Shown piece after piece: positions 7,913 to 16,548 of a stretch of DNA of 64,000 bases. Location: contig NVWA01000002.1 in NCBI GenBank assembly GCA_002746535.1, forward strand, positions 34,619-98,618, given 5' to 3'. The notes under the pieces were generated by a model. It ran no database searches, was not told the DNA's origin, and saw nothing but the letters and a program-made list of their open reading frames with translations. Position 1 is the stretch's first letter. Each line of letters opens with the position of its first letter. The position numbers were made by a program, and so were the translations under genes. This stretch comes from Planctomycetota bacterium (GTDB lineage: Bacteria > Planctomycetota > GCA-2746535).

Positions 7913-9436
7913 ATGTCAAAAGATTTGAGAAATAAAGTTTCAGTATTCCCTATAAATGCCGTCCACTCATATTTTAAGATCATGATTTATGGTGACGATA
8001 TCAAAGCTATTAAAAAACAAAGCCTTTTATTTATAATCTCAAGCATTGATTTTGAAATTCATTTGACCAATACAGAAGAGATACCATCTCAACTCAATGA
8101 ATTCCAGAAAAATATATTTATAAGTCCAAATGTATGTATAAACACATTTAATCCCTTTCATTTCATCTTCTTAGCCATAAACAAAACGGATAAAACAAAA
8201 GAAATTTTAGATATGCTTTTGAATGAATCAAAGATGGTTGGTATACTAAATCATTACAAAATACATGGAAACATTACCTTACCCTCCTCATTCAAAAAGG
8301 ATGATGTTGAAGTTTCCATCCACTCTAATGGACGTACAAATCGACGTGCTCGCACATTATCAAATTGCTTGAAACGTCATACTGAATTGTTTTTTAACAC
8401 AACACTTGTTGTCATCGGTACTGATCATAATTACTTAAACTTAGAAGACAGAGAGCCTTATCACCTAAATGAATTACAAAATGAAATAATAGATGAAGAG
8501 CTTTCTTTGGTAGCCGGATTACAAGAGTACTTCATATTAAACACTTGTAATAGAATTGAGATTTATGCAATTTGCAACCAATCGCCTACAGTCATTGGGC
8601 TTATCAAAAAAATCATTAATTTTGATCACTTAAATTCAGACAACTACTATATCAAATATGACAAAGAGGCATTCACTCATCTAACTATGGTCATGAGTGG
8701 TTTATATTCACAAATACCTGGCGAAAGTCATGTTGTCAAGCAACTAAAAGACGCTCTTAATAAGTCACAAAAGAGTAAACATGCTAACGGTCTTTTACAA
8801 CAATTATTTGATAACAGTCTTTTTATTTCAAAAAAAGTGCGTGAAAAAACATGCGCCCATACAGCTCATTTTGAAATTGAAGATGTCGCCATTCACTACG
8901 GCCATGATGAAATTAATCAGATCACAAACAAGACTATAATGATCATAGGTACCGGCATTGTTGCAAAGGGACTACTAGATAGAATCATGCTTCACACACC
9001 TAGAAAAGTCATTATTTGCTACCGAAATAATAAACTTGATGTCGAAAAATTTAACGGCTATAATATTACGCATATTAACGTTGATGATATCGAAAATGGT
9101 CTACAACAAGCAGATTTAGTCTTTTCTGCAGTATCAACCGACAGATTTGTAGTTCATTCCAAACACATTAAAGCCATAAAAAATAGCTCACCTGTTTACT
9201 TTATAGATATATGTGTTCCAAGAAGTATTGATTCTTATGTTATGGAAAAGGCAAATAATATAAAAATTGTAGACATTGAAACTTTAAAATCATGGCATTT
9301 GAATTCATTTCATGACATGAATAATATCAAACAGATTGGATTGGAAGAAATCAATAAAAAGCTAGGAAGATATGAAAAAGTTTTTGATAAAGAGTGGCTT
9401 CAGGAACAACCTACTCTCATTAATTCAAATAAATAA
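7913..9436 (+). CDS. hemA: Glutamyl-tRNA reductase fused to a degenerate precorrin-2 dehydrogenase-like domain
   Basis: The C-terminal part (about 163-507) is glutamyl-tRNA reductase, the first committed step of C5 haem synthesis: catalytic C212 in NTCNRIEIY, PGESH (269-273, where the family usually has GE(T/S)QI), NADPH-binding GTGIVAKG (346-353) and the VPRSID segment. The N-terminal 160 residues follow the siroheme-synthase/Met8 pattern (FPIN start, IFLAINKTD, SSFKKDDVEVSIHSNGR), but the glycine-rich NAD loop reads YGDDIKAIKK and the usual Asp-rich active-site stretch is absent. That domain is probably structural or regulatory. Such fusions are known in some clostridia. hemB lies 22 kb away. 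Confidence 0.88.
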   Translation: MSKDLRNKVSVFPINAVHSYFKIMIYGDDIKAIKKQSLLFIISSIDFEIHLTNTEEIPSQLNEFQKNIFISPNVCINTFNPFHFIFLAINKTDKTKEILDMLLNESKMVGILNHYKIHGNITLPSSFKKDDVEVSIHSNGRTNRRARTLSNCLKRHTELFFNTTLVVIGTDHNYLNLEDREPYHLNELQNEIIDEELSLVAGLQEYFILNTCNRIEIYAICNQSPTVIGLIKKIINFDHLNSDNYYIKYDKEAFTHLTMVMSGLYSQIPGESHVVKQLKDALNKSQKSKHANGLLQQLFDNSLFISKKVREKTCAHTAHFEIEDVAIHYGHDEINQITNKTIMIIGTGIVAKGLLDRIMLHTPRKVIICYRNNKLDVEKFNGYNITHINVDDIENGLQQADLVFSAVSTDRFVVHSKHIKAIKNSSPVYFIDICVPRSIDSYVMEKANNIKIVDIETLKSWHLNSFHDMNNIKQIGLEEINKKLGRYEKVFDKEWLQEQPTLINSNK

Positions 9437-9548
9437 TACTCTTAATTAACAAAAAAGAGGACTGCTATTATAGTGAATATAGCTACCTGGCAAAAACAAG
9501 TTACAAACAACTTTATTTTCACTGATTCTAAAAATAGCTTCAGGAATA

Positions 9549-10307
9549 TTAATGTTCTTTGTCGTGGATGGCGTCGCGGAGTTGGGCGGCCTTTTCGTAA
9601 TCTTCGACATTGACCGCGTCGGCTAAATCCTTTTTTAAGACTTCAATTTCTGATAAGGGGATTTTACTCTTAATATCTTTCTCCATTCCAATCAATGCAT
9701 CAAGAGATCTTTTTTTCTCTAGATGAAATTCATGAGCATCAACAATTTCGAGAGATTCAATTCTACTTTTAATTTCAGATATGATTTGATAGGCCCGATC
9801 ATAGTCATCCTCATTCGTAGCTATCATAACTCTTGCAATGGCATTAATTCTTAAAATATAGGGCCACCATCTTTCTAATCGATTACGATCATCCTTGGCA
9901 CCCGCATTCTCATGAACAAAGCGAAAAATCTCCATGTTACGCTCAGTATCTCTGACTACTCGTGAGTAATCTTCTAATTCTAATAGAAAGATATAACGAC
10001 TATAAATGCGAAAACTTTCATCAAATAAAAATACACAATCTCGTCGATTCAATAGGAATTCTTTAACATCACCAATACGGACAAATTCTTTAAGTCTGTT
10101 TTTATAATAATCTAGATAAAAATCATAACCAAAAGGTTTTAAACCATCCGGACGACCTTCCAGTTCCATTTGCATGATGCCTTGAAACCCGCCTTGATCA
10201 ACTCGAATTTGAATTTTAGGACGACCATTATCTCCCTCGATTTTTCGAATGCGAGATTTAGGATCAAATTTCCATTTCTCTAAAAGAAAGGTGATGTCTT
10301 GACTCAT
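9549..10307 (-). CDS. UVR-motif protein, third gene of a kinase/PilZ operon
   Basis: 252-residue protein of unknown function. The C-terminus (about 215-252) is a UvrB/UvrC-type helical hairpin (DLADAVNVEDYEKAAQLRDAI), a protein-protein interaction motif also found in McsA and in many PVC proteins. The centre is mixed helical with W-W-P-Y and RDTERN segments. No nuclease or ATPase motif is seen, so it is not a repair enzyme by itself. It starts 21 bases after the PilZ gene ends, so it is probably cotranscribed with the PilZ and histidine kinase genes. Confidence 0.75.
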   Translation of the reverse strand: MSQDITFLLEKWKFDPKSRIRKIEGDNGRPKIQIRVDQGGFQGIMQMELEGRPDGLKPFGYDFYLDYYKNRLKEFVRIGDVKEFLLNRRDCVFLFDESFRIYSRYIFLLELEDYSRVVRDTERNMEIFRFVHENAGAKDDRNRLERWWPYILRINAIARVMIATNEDDYDRAYQIISEIKSRIESLEIVDAHEFHLEKKRSLDALIGMEKDIKSKIPLSEIEVLKKDLADAVNVEDYEKAAQLRDAIHDKEH

Positions 10308-10328
10308 GAGTTATTCTCAAAGCGATGA

Positions 10329-10673
10329 TTATTCATAGCTGCCTAATAATCGAACTAATTTGTTTAAATAGACCTGACCATCTTCTGAAATCACTTCAAC
10401 AATTGTAAACCCTATTTCAAATGTTCCATCATCATATTTCTTACAACGCATTACTTCCACTGAGAGTTCAACTTCTTGGCCTACTAATTCTTCATGATGA
10501 TCGTCACCAACAAATAAATGGAATTGGTCACCTTCTTTAATTTCTTCATCGGAAAGCACTAATAAACCGACTTGATTAAGATCTAGGACAGTGCCTACGG
10601 AATTCCCTTCACTGTATTTTACCCATGGCGTAAATATCATATCCCTTCGGGGAACTAATCGTCTTTCACTCAT
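10329..10673 (-). CDS. PilZ-domain protein (possible c-di-GMP binder)
   Basis: 114-residue single PilZ domain. The R-x-x-x-R motif is R5-L-V-P-R9 at the N-terminus. The second motif, normally D/N-x-S-x-x-G, reads DLNQVG, with Asn in place of Ser, so binding may be altered. The start codon directly follows the stop of the upstream histidine kinase (TAAATG), implying translational coupling. A GGDEF protein elsewhere in the window shows that the organism can probably make c-di-GMP. Confidence 0.82.
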   Translation of the reverse strand: MSERRLVPRRDMIFTPWVKYSEGNSVGTVLDLNQVGLLVLSDEEIKEGDQFHLFVGDDHHEELVGQEVELSVEVMRCKKYDDGTFEIGFTIVEVISEDGQVYLNKLVRLLGSYE

Positions 10674-12479
10674 TTAAAATGCCTCCACAGGTAGAAATAT
10701 GGTAAAAATTGTGCCTTTACCAAATATGGTAGAGACACTAATAGTTCCCTTTAAAGCCTTAACTTCATGCATGACAGCACTCATCCCCATGCCTCGACCA
10801 CTAATACTTGTAATCTTACGTGTTGTTGAAAAGCCTTCTTTGAAGATGAGGTTTAGCTTTTCATCTTCTGTCATTGACATCAACTGAACATCATTAACCA
10901 TATTTTTCAATAAGGCTCTTTTAACAATTTCTTCAACGTTTAATCCGCGACCATCGTCTTCAATGGAAATATACACGCCGCCGTCATCTGCTTGAGCGCG
11001 AATTCTAACAATCGCTTCTTCGACTTTACCCTTTTCAAGTCTTTCCATCGGTTTTTCAATGCCATGATCGATACAATTCAAGACCAGATGAATAAAAGAA
11101 TTGAAAAATGATTGAACTTCTTTTTCACTAATAAGAGTATCGCCACCATTAATTACTAACGGAGAAAGCAACTTATCTTGGCGTTCTGCTAATTGCTTGA
11201 CTGTATCAGAATATTGCAATAACAACTTCCTAACAGGAACCATATATATTTCTTTTAATTTACGAATCAATTTTATTTTATAATCTTCATCCTCGACATA
11301 GGACAAAGCATTTTCGAAATCTGTAATGTAGGAAGAAGGCACTCTAAAGGTACGATTGCCGGCACGATTTGGATCAAAGACTTCATTAAAAGTAGTTTCA
11401 GTCTCTTGCAAATGATCGACAAGACCTGCACGCAAAAGCGGGACTTTATCTTTCAACTCTTGAGCATATTCTTTGTTTAGCTCGCGTTCGCCATCGCGCC
11501 CTTCCAATAATATTTTTTCTAGTATATCGCCGGTATCACGCAAAGACTGCACTCCAAAGGCGGCTGAATTTCCTCTTACCGTATGGACAAGTCGAAAGGC
11601 ACTATTAACTTTTTCATTGGGGTTGCCATCAAACAAATCTTCACAAATCGCTTCAATTTTACTGATACAATCAAAGCTATTTTCTAAATAAGTAATATAA
11701 CGATTTCTATCACGCAGAATATTTAAGATGAACTCTAATCTGCTTTCTTTTGTGGCAAGAGTTTTAGAAGCAAATTTTTCTTTTGAGACATCCTGAATAA
11801 AAACAATTACTTCTTCAACCTTACCTTTTGATGAAACAACTTCTTTCGGGCAAAAGGTATACCTTAAATTAATCGGTTTTGTTTTACCTCTTTTTCTTAT
11901 AACAGGATTTGGTAATTCAACATCTGAAGGCAATAGCTCTGCAAGATGTTGCATTGGCATTGGATTAGCCTCAAGTATATCCAACCAGGATTTAAAATAA
12001 TCCTGAGCTTCTTCGTCAATATATAATAGTTCCTTCACATTTTTTTGGAAATAATCCGTACCAAAAAAAAGGTGACAATTTGTGGATAATTCTTCTATTA
12101 ATTTACCTAAACTATTAAATCTCAATATGCCCAAAGGTAATTCTTTTAACCAAGGGGCACTTTCATCTTTGCGACTTGTTTCAGAGGAACTTAATTTTTT
12201 TTGCTCAAAATATTTTAATTCTTTTTGGAGTTGCTTAATTTTTTCATCTTTTTCTAAAAGCACATTGCCATTTTCAACATGCTCATCATTTCCACTATCA
12301 TCTTTTTTCAGTACATTTAAATTAATCATGGCCATGCAAATAAACACAAAGCCTATCCCACCTAAAATAATCACATTCTCGGAGAAACTATTCGTTAACC
12401 CGCTGATTAAAGCGAAGAGCAAAAATGCCAAACCGAAAAAGATAAAAATAGATGATGATACAAGCAGTTGAAATTTCAT
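10674..12479 (-). CDS. Membrane-bound HPt-containing histidine kinase, CheA-like
   Basis: 601-residue kinase. Two membrane helices (about 5-28 and 35-55), a short coiled coil (70-98), a PAS-like domain (about 108-233), an HPt domain with H299 in LVHTVRGNSAAFG, then a CheA-type HATPase: N box LVLNCIDHGIE, G1 box EDDGRG, G2 GFSTTRKITSISGRGMGM. The order HPt then HATPase recalls CheA, but no CheW-like domain or receiver is present. The phosphoacceptor is therefore the HPt histidine and the partner regulator must be separate. First gene of the operon with the PilZ and UVR proteins. Confidence 0.85.
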   Translation of the reverse strand: MKFQLLVSSSIFIFFGLAFLLFALISGLTNSFSENVIILGGIGFVFICMAMINLNVLKKDDSGNDEHVENGNVLLEKDEKIKQLQKELKYFEQKKLSSSETSRKDESAPWLKELPLGILRFNSLGKLIEELSTNCHLFFGTDYFQKNVKELLYIDEEAQDYFKSWLDILEANPMPMQHLAELLPSDVELPNPVIRKRGKTKPINLRYTFCPKEVVSSKGKVEEVIVFIQDVSKEKFASKTLATKESRLEFILNILRDRNRYITYLENSFDCISKIEAICEDLFDGNPNEKVNSAFRLVHTVRGNSAAFGVQSLRDTGDILEKILLEGRDGERELNKEYAQELKDKVPLLRAGLVDHLQETETTFNEVFDPNRAGNRTFRVPSSYITDFENALSYVEDEDYKIKLIRKLKEIYMVPVRKLLLQYSDTVKQLAERQDKLLSPLVINGGDTLISEKEVQSFFNSFIHLVLNCIDHGIEKPMERLEKGKVEEAIVRIRAQADDGGVYISIEDDGRGLNVEEIVKRALLKNMVNDVQLMSMTEDEKLNLIFKEGFSTTRKITSISGRGMGMSAVMHEVKALKGTISVSTIFGKGTIFTIFLPVEAF

Positions 12480-12614
12480 AATTGTCTAAGGAACTAAGCC
12501 ATATAATTTAATATCATTTTATGGTGTAATTATGGCTAATAAGCAAGAAAAATCTATTACAAATTCTATTCAAGACACAATGTAATCGCACTCCAAAGAA
12601 AATTTAAATAGATT

Positions 12615-13442
12615 TTATCTAAAGAGTTCAAGTGGATTTGAATATTTTAATAAGTCATTTCCGAAAATATTTTTAAGTTTTGCATTATCAACTATTTTAA
12701 AGTTTGATTGATCTGAATTTTCAAATGGAGGTAGTTCAAAATTATACTTATCTGCGGCGGCTTGGTAATATTCTTTTCTTGTAGGATGCTCTTCATAGCA
12801 GACGTTGACCGTTTCCTTCCATACCTTTTTATTTAGGACACCTTCTATAATGCGGATACAATCATCACGGTGAATTAAATTTACGGGGCCATCACTCATT
12901 CTAATTACTTTTTTATCTTTCAAATAATTCTGTGGCACACGATCATATCCAATTAATCCGGCGAGTCTTAATATGGTGATCGGGCAAGTTAAATCATTAG
13001 ATAATTTTTTTTCAGCAGCCAAGATAGCGTGACCAACTGGTTTATCGGGGGAATCATCACAAGTTTCCGATACGTTTGCTTGACTGGCAGGGTATACAGA
13101 GGTTGAACTTAAAAAAATGACGCCTTCTAATTTAAAACGGTTTGCACTCTCAATTACATTTGTAAAGAGATCTGCATATTGCTTATTAATAGCTGGCGAA
13201 CGACCCGGCGGAATACTTATGATCAGGTAGTTCACATCAAAGAAGCTGTCAGTGTTTTTCAAAAGCTCTTTATCGGCAAGATTTATTTGATAGGGCTCAA
13301 TACTATTATTAATTAAAGTTGATTTATTATCAATATCTCGATAAGAACCATTAACCAAATAACCCTTTTCAATAAGATGGCATGCCAGCGGAACACCAAG
13401 CCAGCCACAACCTAAAATACTGATACTTTTTTTCTTTGACAT
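12615..13442 (-). CDS. NAD(P)-dependent epimerase/reductase of the extended SDR family (YeeZ-like)
   Basis: 275-residue Rossmann protein. The nucleotide-binding loop is GCGWLG (11-16). SSTSVYP, near the middle, carries the serines and tyrosine of the SDR active site, and HRDDC is the typical SDR C-terminal segment. Similar to the YeeZ group, whose substrates are mostly unknown. No neighbour points to a pathway. ATG 13442 is the start. Confidence 0.8.
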   Translation of the reverse strand: MSKKKSISILGCGWLGVPLACHLIEKGYLVNGSYRDIDNKSTLINNSIEPYQINLADKELLKNTDSFFDVNYLIISIPPGRSPAINKQYADLFTNVIESANRFKLEGVIFLSSTSVYPASQANVSETCDDSPDKPVGHAILAAEKKLSNDLTCPITILRLAGLIGYDRVPQNYLKDKKVIRMSDGPVNLIHRDDCIRIIEGVLNKKVWKETVNVCYEEHPTRKEYYQAAADKYNFELPPFENSDQSNFKIVDNAKLKNIFGNDLLKYSNPLELFR

Positions 13443-13542
13443 AAGTTCCCTAAATTTAAATAAGATGCTACTAATTGCTTGAGTTACTTTATTTTATCAA
13501 AAATAATTTAAGAGAAGTATCATATTTTATAAAAAGGGATTT

Positions 13543-13845
13543 TTAATTATTGAAAGGAATAAATTTATCTTTTTTAATCATTCCTAGAGTAATGAATCTC
13601 CCTTTCATCAAAGCTTCGCCATCATTCTTAGTACTTAATTTTATTCTTCTTCCCTTTATACCACCCTTACGAATTATTTTTTGAAATTTCAAAGCCTTCC
13701 CGCTAAATTAGTAATTTAACAACCTCTATATAGACCTTCTAAAGTTTTACATTAAAGAAGTTCAAGTTCCTTTATAGATCAATTTATTCGTTACCCATAA
13801 ATCCTTACACCGTCTTTCTTGACATATTGAGAAGGTTTTAGCCAT
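13543..13845 (-). pseudogene. Probable decayed gene in the 505-bp gap 13443-13947
   Basis: On the minus strand a frame opens at ATG 13845 (MAKTFSICQERRCKDLW), stops after 27 codons, and protein-like sequence resumes in other frames. The last piece is a 54-codon open stretch at 13543-13707, without its own start at the 5' end, containing IIRKGGIKGRRIKLSTK and GRFITLG. The family was not recognised. The lysine/arginine-rich, non-repetitive composition suggests a broken gene rather than noise, but this is uncertain. Confidence 0.35.
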
Positions 13846-13882
13846 CAACGAACTTTTAAAAGCTCTATATCTCTAGGTTTAT

Positions 13883-13911
13883 TAGACTCCGACCTTCCTA
13901 TACTGTATAAT
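13883..13911 (+). promoter_or_regulatory. Candidate sigma-70-type promoter for the RTX-like gene
   Basis: TAGACT at 13883-13888 and a perfect TATAAT at 13906-13911 are separated by 17 bases and lie 36 bases before ATG 13948, which has an AAGGA ribosome site. Confidence 0.45.
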
Positions 13912-13947
13912 CTAATTCTGTACGGAGTATCAAATAAGGATATATCA

Positions 13948-15273
13948 ATGGAGAACGGAGTCTCTAACATCTCATCTAGTTTGCCCTTCATTTTGTTGGA
14001 TAATTCGGACGAATTATCTGAAGAAAAAGATGAAGATCAGCCAAAGAAACCAGAAGAAGAACCTGAAAAGGCACCAAGCCTACCTACCTCTATTGAAGAT
14101 ACTGTCAAGCTTTCCAAAGAAGCATTATTAGAAGCGGCTCGCGCAAAAGTCTTAAAAACTATCGAAGAGAATGGCGTTGTAACAATTGAGGTCAACGGTG
14201 AAGAAATCGATGGAAATTCTTTAGTAGCATCTACATCAAATTTAAAATTTGGTCGACTTTATGCTCGACCTGAATCTGATCTTGTAATAATTTCAGGTGA
14301 CAAAAGTACGATTAAGACCCGCGGCGGAAATGATCTTACCATCATTGATGGCGATAATAATTCTATCGATGTTGGTGATGGGGATGATGAAGTTATTGTA
14401 GCTGGCTCATCAAATAATATTAATTTGGGTGACGGTCAAGACCTCTTGAACATCGTCGGTGACAAAAATACCATTACAGAAAGTAATGATAATGATACTA
14501 TTATCATCAAAGGAAATAATAATTCTCTAAATTCTGGAAAAGGTGATGATACCATCGTAGCCCTTTCGGACAGCTCCTTGATTCTGACTGGTAACGGTAA
14601 AGACACTATCGAATTAGTTGGTGACGACAATACGATTTCCACATCTATAGGAGATGATAAAATTAAATTATTTGGATTTGGCAATAATGTTTTTGCAGGT
14701 TCAGGCAATGATTCTATCAAAGTTGATGGCAATGATAATTTGATTCTATCAGGTGCCGGCGATGATTTCATTCAGCTCAATGGTAATAACAACATTGTCT
14801 ATTCAGGCAACGGAGACGACACCATTAATTTACGAGGTAAGTTCGGTAATGAAGTTGACGTCGCAAAGTCTCATACACAATTGTTTGCGGGTAGTGGCGA
14901 TGACACCATTAACATATCTCAGAAATTAGGTTCCTTTCAGATAGAAGGCGGTTCTGGGGTTAACACCTTACGAATCAGTAATTTTGCTGTCAATGATGTT
15001 GCCGTATACTTGAAAGGTAAAACAATTACTATAACCGCTGGTGACAGATTTACTCTAAAAGCGAAGGATATAACATTCTTTAAATTTAGTGACGGCCAAG
15101 GTTTGTCCGTTGAAAGATTATTAGAAGCGACCAAAAGTAACTCACAAACCTTTGTGAACATAGATCTAGATATAGATTTGGATGATGACAAAGATGATAA
15201 TTTTATCAGCAATGCCAACAATCAACTCGTTATTGCTGAGAATTCCGGAAACAATTTAGACATCGTTGGCTAA
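13948..15273 (+). CDS. Acidic RTX-like beta-roll protein with 18-residue repeats
   Basis: 441 residues. Residues 25-45 are acidic and proline-rich, and 50-98 are a small mixed domain. Residues 107-298 are about ten consecutive 18-residue units of the form G-x-G-x-D-x-(I/L)-x-(I/V/L)-x-G-x-x-N-x-(I/L)-x-x, which is two RTX-type nonapeptides per unit, the pattern that folds into a calcium-binding beta-roll. One more G-S-G-D-D-T unit follows near 315. The tail contains a DIDLDDDKDDN cluster. No N-terminal signal peptide is seen, which fits type I secretion, whose signals are C-terminal; no ABC exporter is nearby. Function could be surface, adhesin or matrix protein. Confidence 0.75.
   Translation: MENGVSNISSSLPFILLDNSDELSEEKDEDQPKKPEEEPEKAPSLPTSIEDTVKLSKEALLEAARAKVLKTIEENGVVTIEVNGEEIDGNSLVASTSNLKFGRLYARPESDLVIISGDKSTIKTRGGNDLTIIDGDNNSIDVGDGDDEVIVAGSSNNINLGDGQDLLNIVGDKNTITESNDNDTIIIKGNNNSLNSGKGDDTIVALSDSSLILTGNGKDTIELVGDDNTISTSIGDDKIKLFGFGNNVFAGSGNDSIKVDGNDNLILSGAGDDFIQLNGNNNIVYSGNGDDTINLRGKFGNEVDVAKSHTQLFAGSGDDTINISQKLGSFQIEGGSGVNTLRISNFAVNDVAVYLKGKTITITAGDRFTLKAKDITFFKFSDGQGLSVERLLEATKSNSQTFVNIDLDIDLDDDKDDNFISNANNQLVIAENSGNNLDIVG
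14266..14841 (+). repeat. 54-bp (18-codon) tandem coding repeat
   Basis: About ten in-frame units, period 54 bases, encoding the beta-roll described for the host gene. Protein spacing is exact, but the DNA of the units has diverged, so it is an old expansion rather than a recent slippage product. Confidence 0.7.
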
Positions 15274-15296
15274 AAGTAATAACTCTTTTTACTTTT
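15272..15296 (+). terminator. Hairpin between convergent genes
   Basis: AAAAGTAA and TTACTTTT form an 8-bp stem that spans the ends of the RTX-like gene (stop 15271-15273) and the convergent cupin gene (stop at 15289). A T-run (15299-15305) follows on the plus strand. Confidence 0.5.
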
Positions 15297-15744
15297 GATT
15301 TTTTTGCTGAACTAATATTTTATCTTTACCTTTGTAAGGCGGAGAAAAAATAGCGATTACTTCTGCTGGGGATTTACCAATATTTTGAGCCCAATGCACA
15401 GTGCCTTTAGGTATGGTCACAAAATCGCCGGGACTTAAAACAATTCTTTTATTTTCAATTGTCACGGAACTTTGACCCTTAATTACATATACACTTAAGT
15501 CATGACTCGCATGAATGTGAGGTTTTTCAGAACCCTTGAGGCGAATGAAGAATATGCTCGAGTATTTATTACTTTCTAATAATTTTACGACAATATCTTT
15601 TGCTAAATCTTTTTCAGACCAAACTACTTCCTTGATTTGATTTTGTGTAATAATTCGAAGTGGTAATTTATTGTGGGAACAAGATATGTTAATCAAACAG
15701 ATTAAAAAAATAAACTTTGTAAAGACCTTGTACCTAAGAATCAC
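15289..15744 (-). CDS. Cupin-domain lipoprotein
   Basis: 151 residues. A lipoprotein signal ends in LINIS-C with the lipidated cysteine at C22. A single cupin follows: HIHASHD carries the metal ligands of motif 1, and GDFVTIPKGTVHW is motif 2. The substrate is unknown; such proteins range from enzymes to ligand binders. The start is GTG 15744, directly abutting the upstream stop codon (TAAGTG), so it is coupled to the preceding coiled-coil gene. Confidence 0.8.
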   Translation of the reverse strand: MILRYKVFTKFIFLICLINISCSHNKLPLRIITQNQIKEVVWSEKDLAKDIVVKLLESNKYSSIFFIRLKGSEKPHIHASHDLSVYVIKGQSSVTIENKRIVLSPGDFVTIPKGTVHWAQNIGKSPAEVIAIFSPPYKGKDKILVQQKNQK

Positions 15745-16218
15745 TTATACACCAGAGGACGGGAAATTCTTGCGAAAGTCATCAAACGATAAGGGTTTTT
15801 TTCCTTCGGGTGCATTTGCCGCCGGTGGTGTCTGAGCAGGGGCAGCAGCAGGACTACTTCCCGCAACCGCATTGCGTTGAATAGAACGACTTGGTGCCGG
15901 AGAAGGTGCTGCGCCTCCACCACCTTTAATTTCCTTTTCTACTTGCGGAATCATTTCTTCAATTAATTGAATTAAATCATGTAATTCAGATCTTCTAGCT
16001 TCGAGAGTAGTAATTTGATCAAGCTGCTCCTTACCATCTAGACTTTCATAAGCTGGTGAAAATGATTTTAAATATTCTATCTCATTTAAATAAATCAATA
16101 TTTCATTAATGGTTGACTCTATTTCACCAAATTCTTTTATTCTTTCATCTAGTTGTTTTCTAAGAATTTGAATCTTATTATAACCTGATAACTCAATTTT
16201 TATGGGATCAATAGGCAT
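15745..16218 (-). CDS. Coiled-coil protein with Pro/Ala-rich linker, function unknown
   Basis: 157 residues. Residues 12-110 are predicted helical coiled coil, rich in E, I, L and K. Residues 113-150 are a low-complexity linker of G, A, P and S (GGGGAAPSPAPS and further PAA runs), ending with a short SFDDFRKNF helix. No signal peptide. Not recognised. It immediately precedes the cupin lipoprotein gene and is probably cotranscribed with it. Confidence 0.6.
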   Translation of the reverse strand: MPIDPIKIELSGYNKIQILRKQLDERIKEFGEIESTINEILIYLNEIEYLKSFSPAYESLDGKEQLDQITTLEARRSELHDLIQLIEEMIPQVEKEIKGGGGAAPSPAPSRSIQRNAVAGSSPAAAPAQTPPAANAPEGKKPLSFDDFRKNFPSSGV

Positions 16219-16268
16219 CGGTTTTCTCTCTTTTCTTTAAACAGTCATATGTAGTTTACATCAAAAGG

Positions 16269-16364
16269 TTAAAATAATTTTACCACGATGTAAGTGAAGA
16301 GCACTAATATTATTGGGCCTAGAACAATCGAAAAAAGGACACGATCATTCAGAAAATTTTTCAT
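16269..16364 (-). CDS. Possible 31-residue membrane peptide
   Basis: Short frame with ATG at 16364: a charged start (MKNFLNDR), one hydrophobic helix (LFSIVLGPIILVLFTYIVV) and a basic end (KLF). This is the layout of small single-span membrane proteins. No clear ribosome-binding site precedes it and nothing confirms translation. The rest of the 330-base gap 16219-16548 shows nothing else. Confidence 0.35.
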   Translation of the reverse strand: MKNFLNDRVLFSIVLGPIILVLFTYIVVKLF

Positions 16365-16548
16365 TATTTTTTTGATTGATTTTTAAACGATTGGTAATCC
16401 TCCTATCAGAAAAATTACTTACAATATGCAAATAATAATGCAAAGGCAAATACTTAGTTTAGATTTCTCATATTGAAAATATCTAACAACAGTGATATAC
16501 TTTATGCACCTACATTCATTTTTTATTAATTTAGAGTGGTATTAAGCA

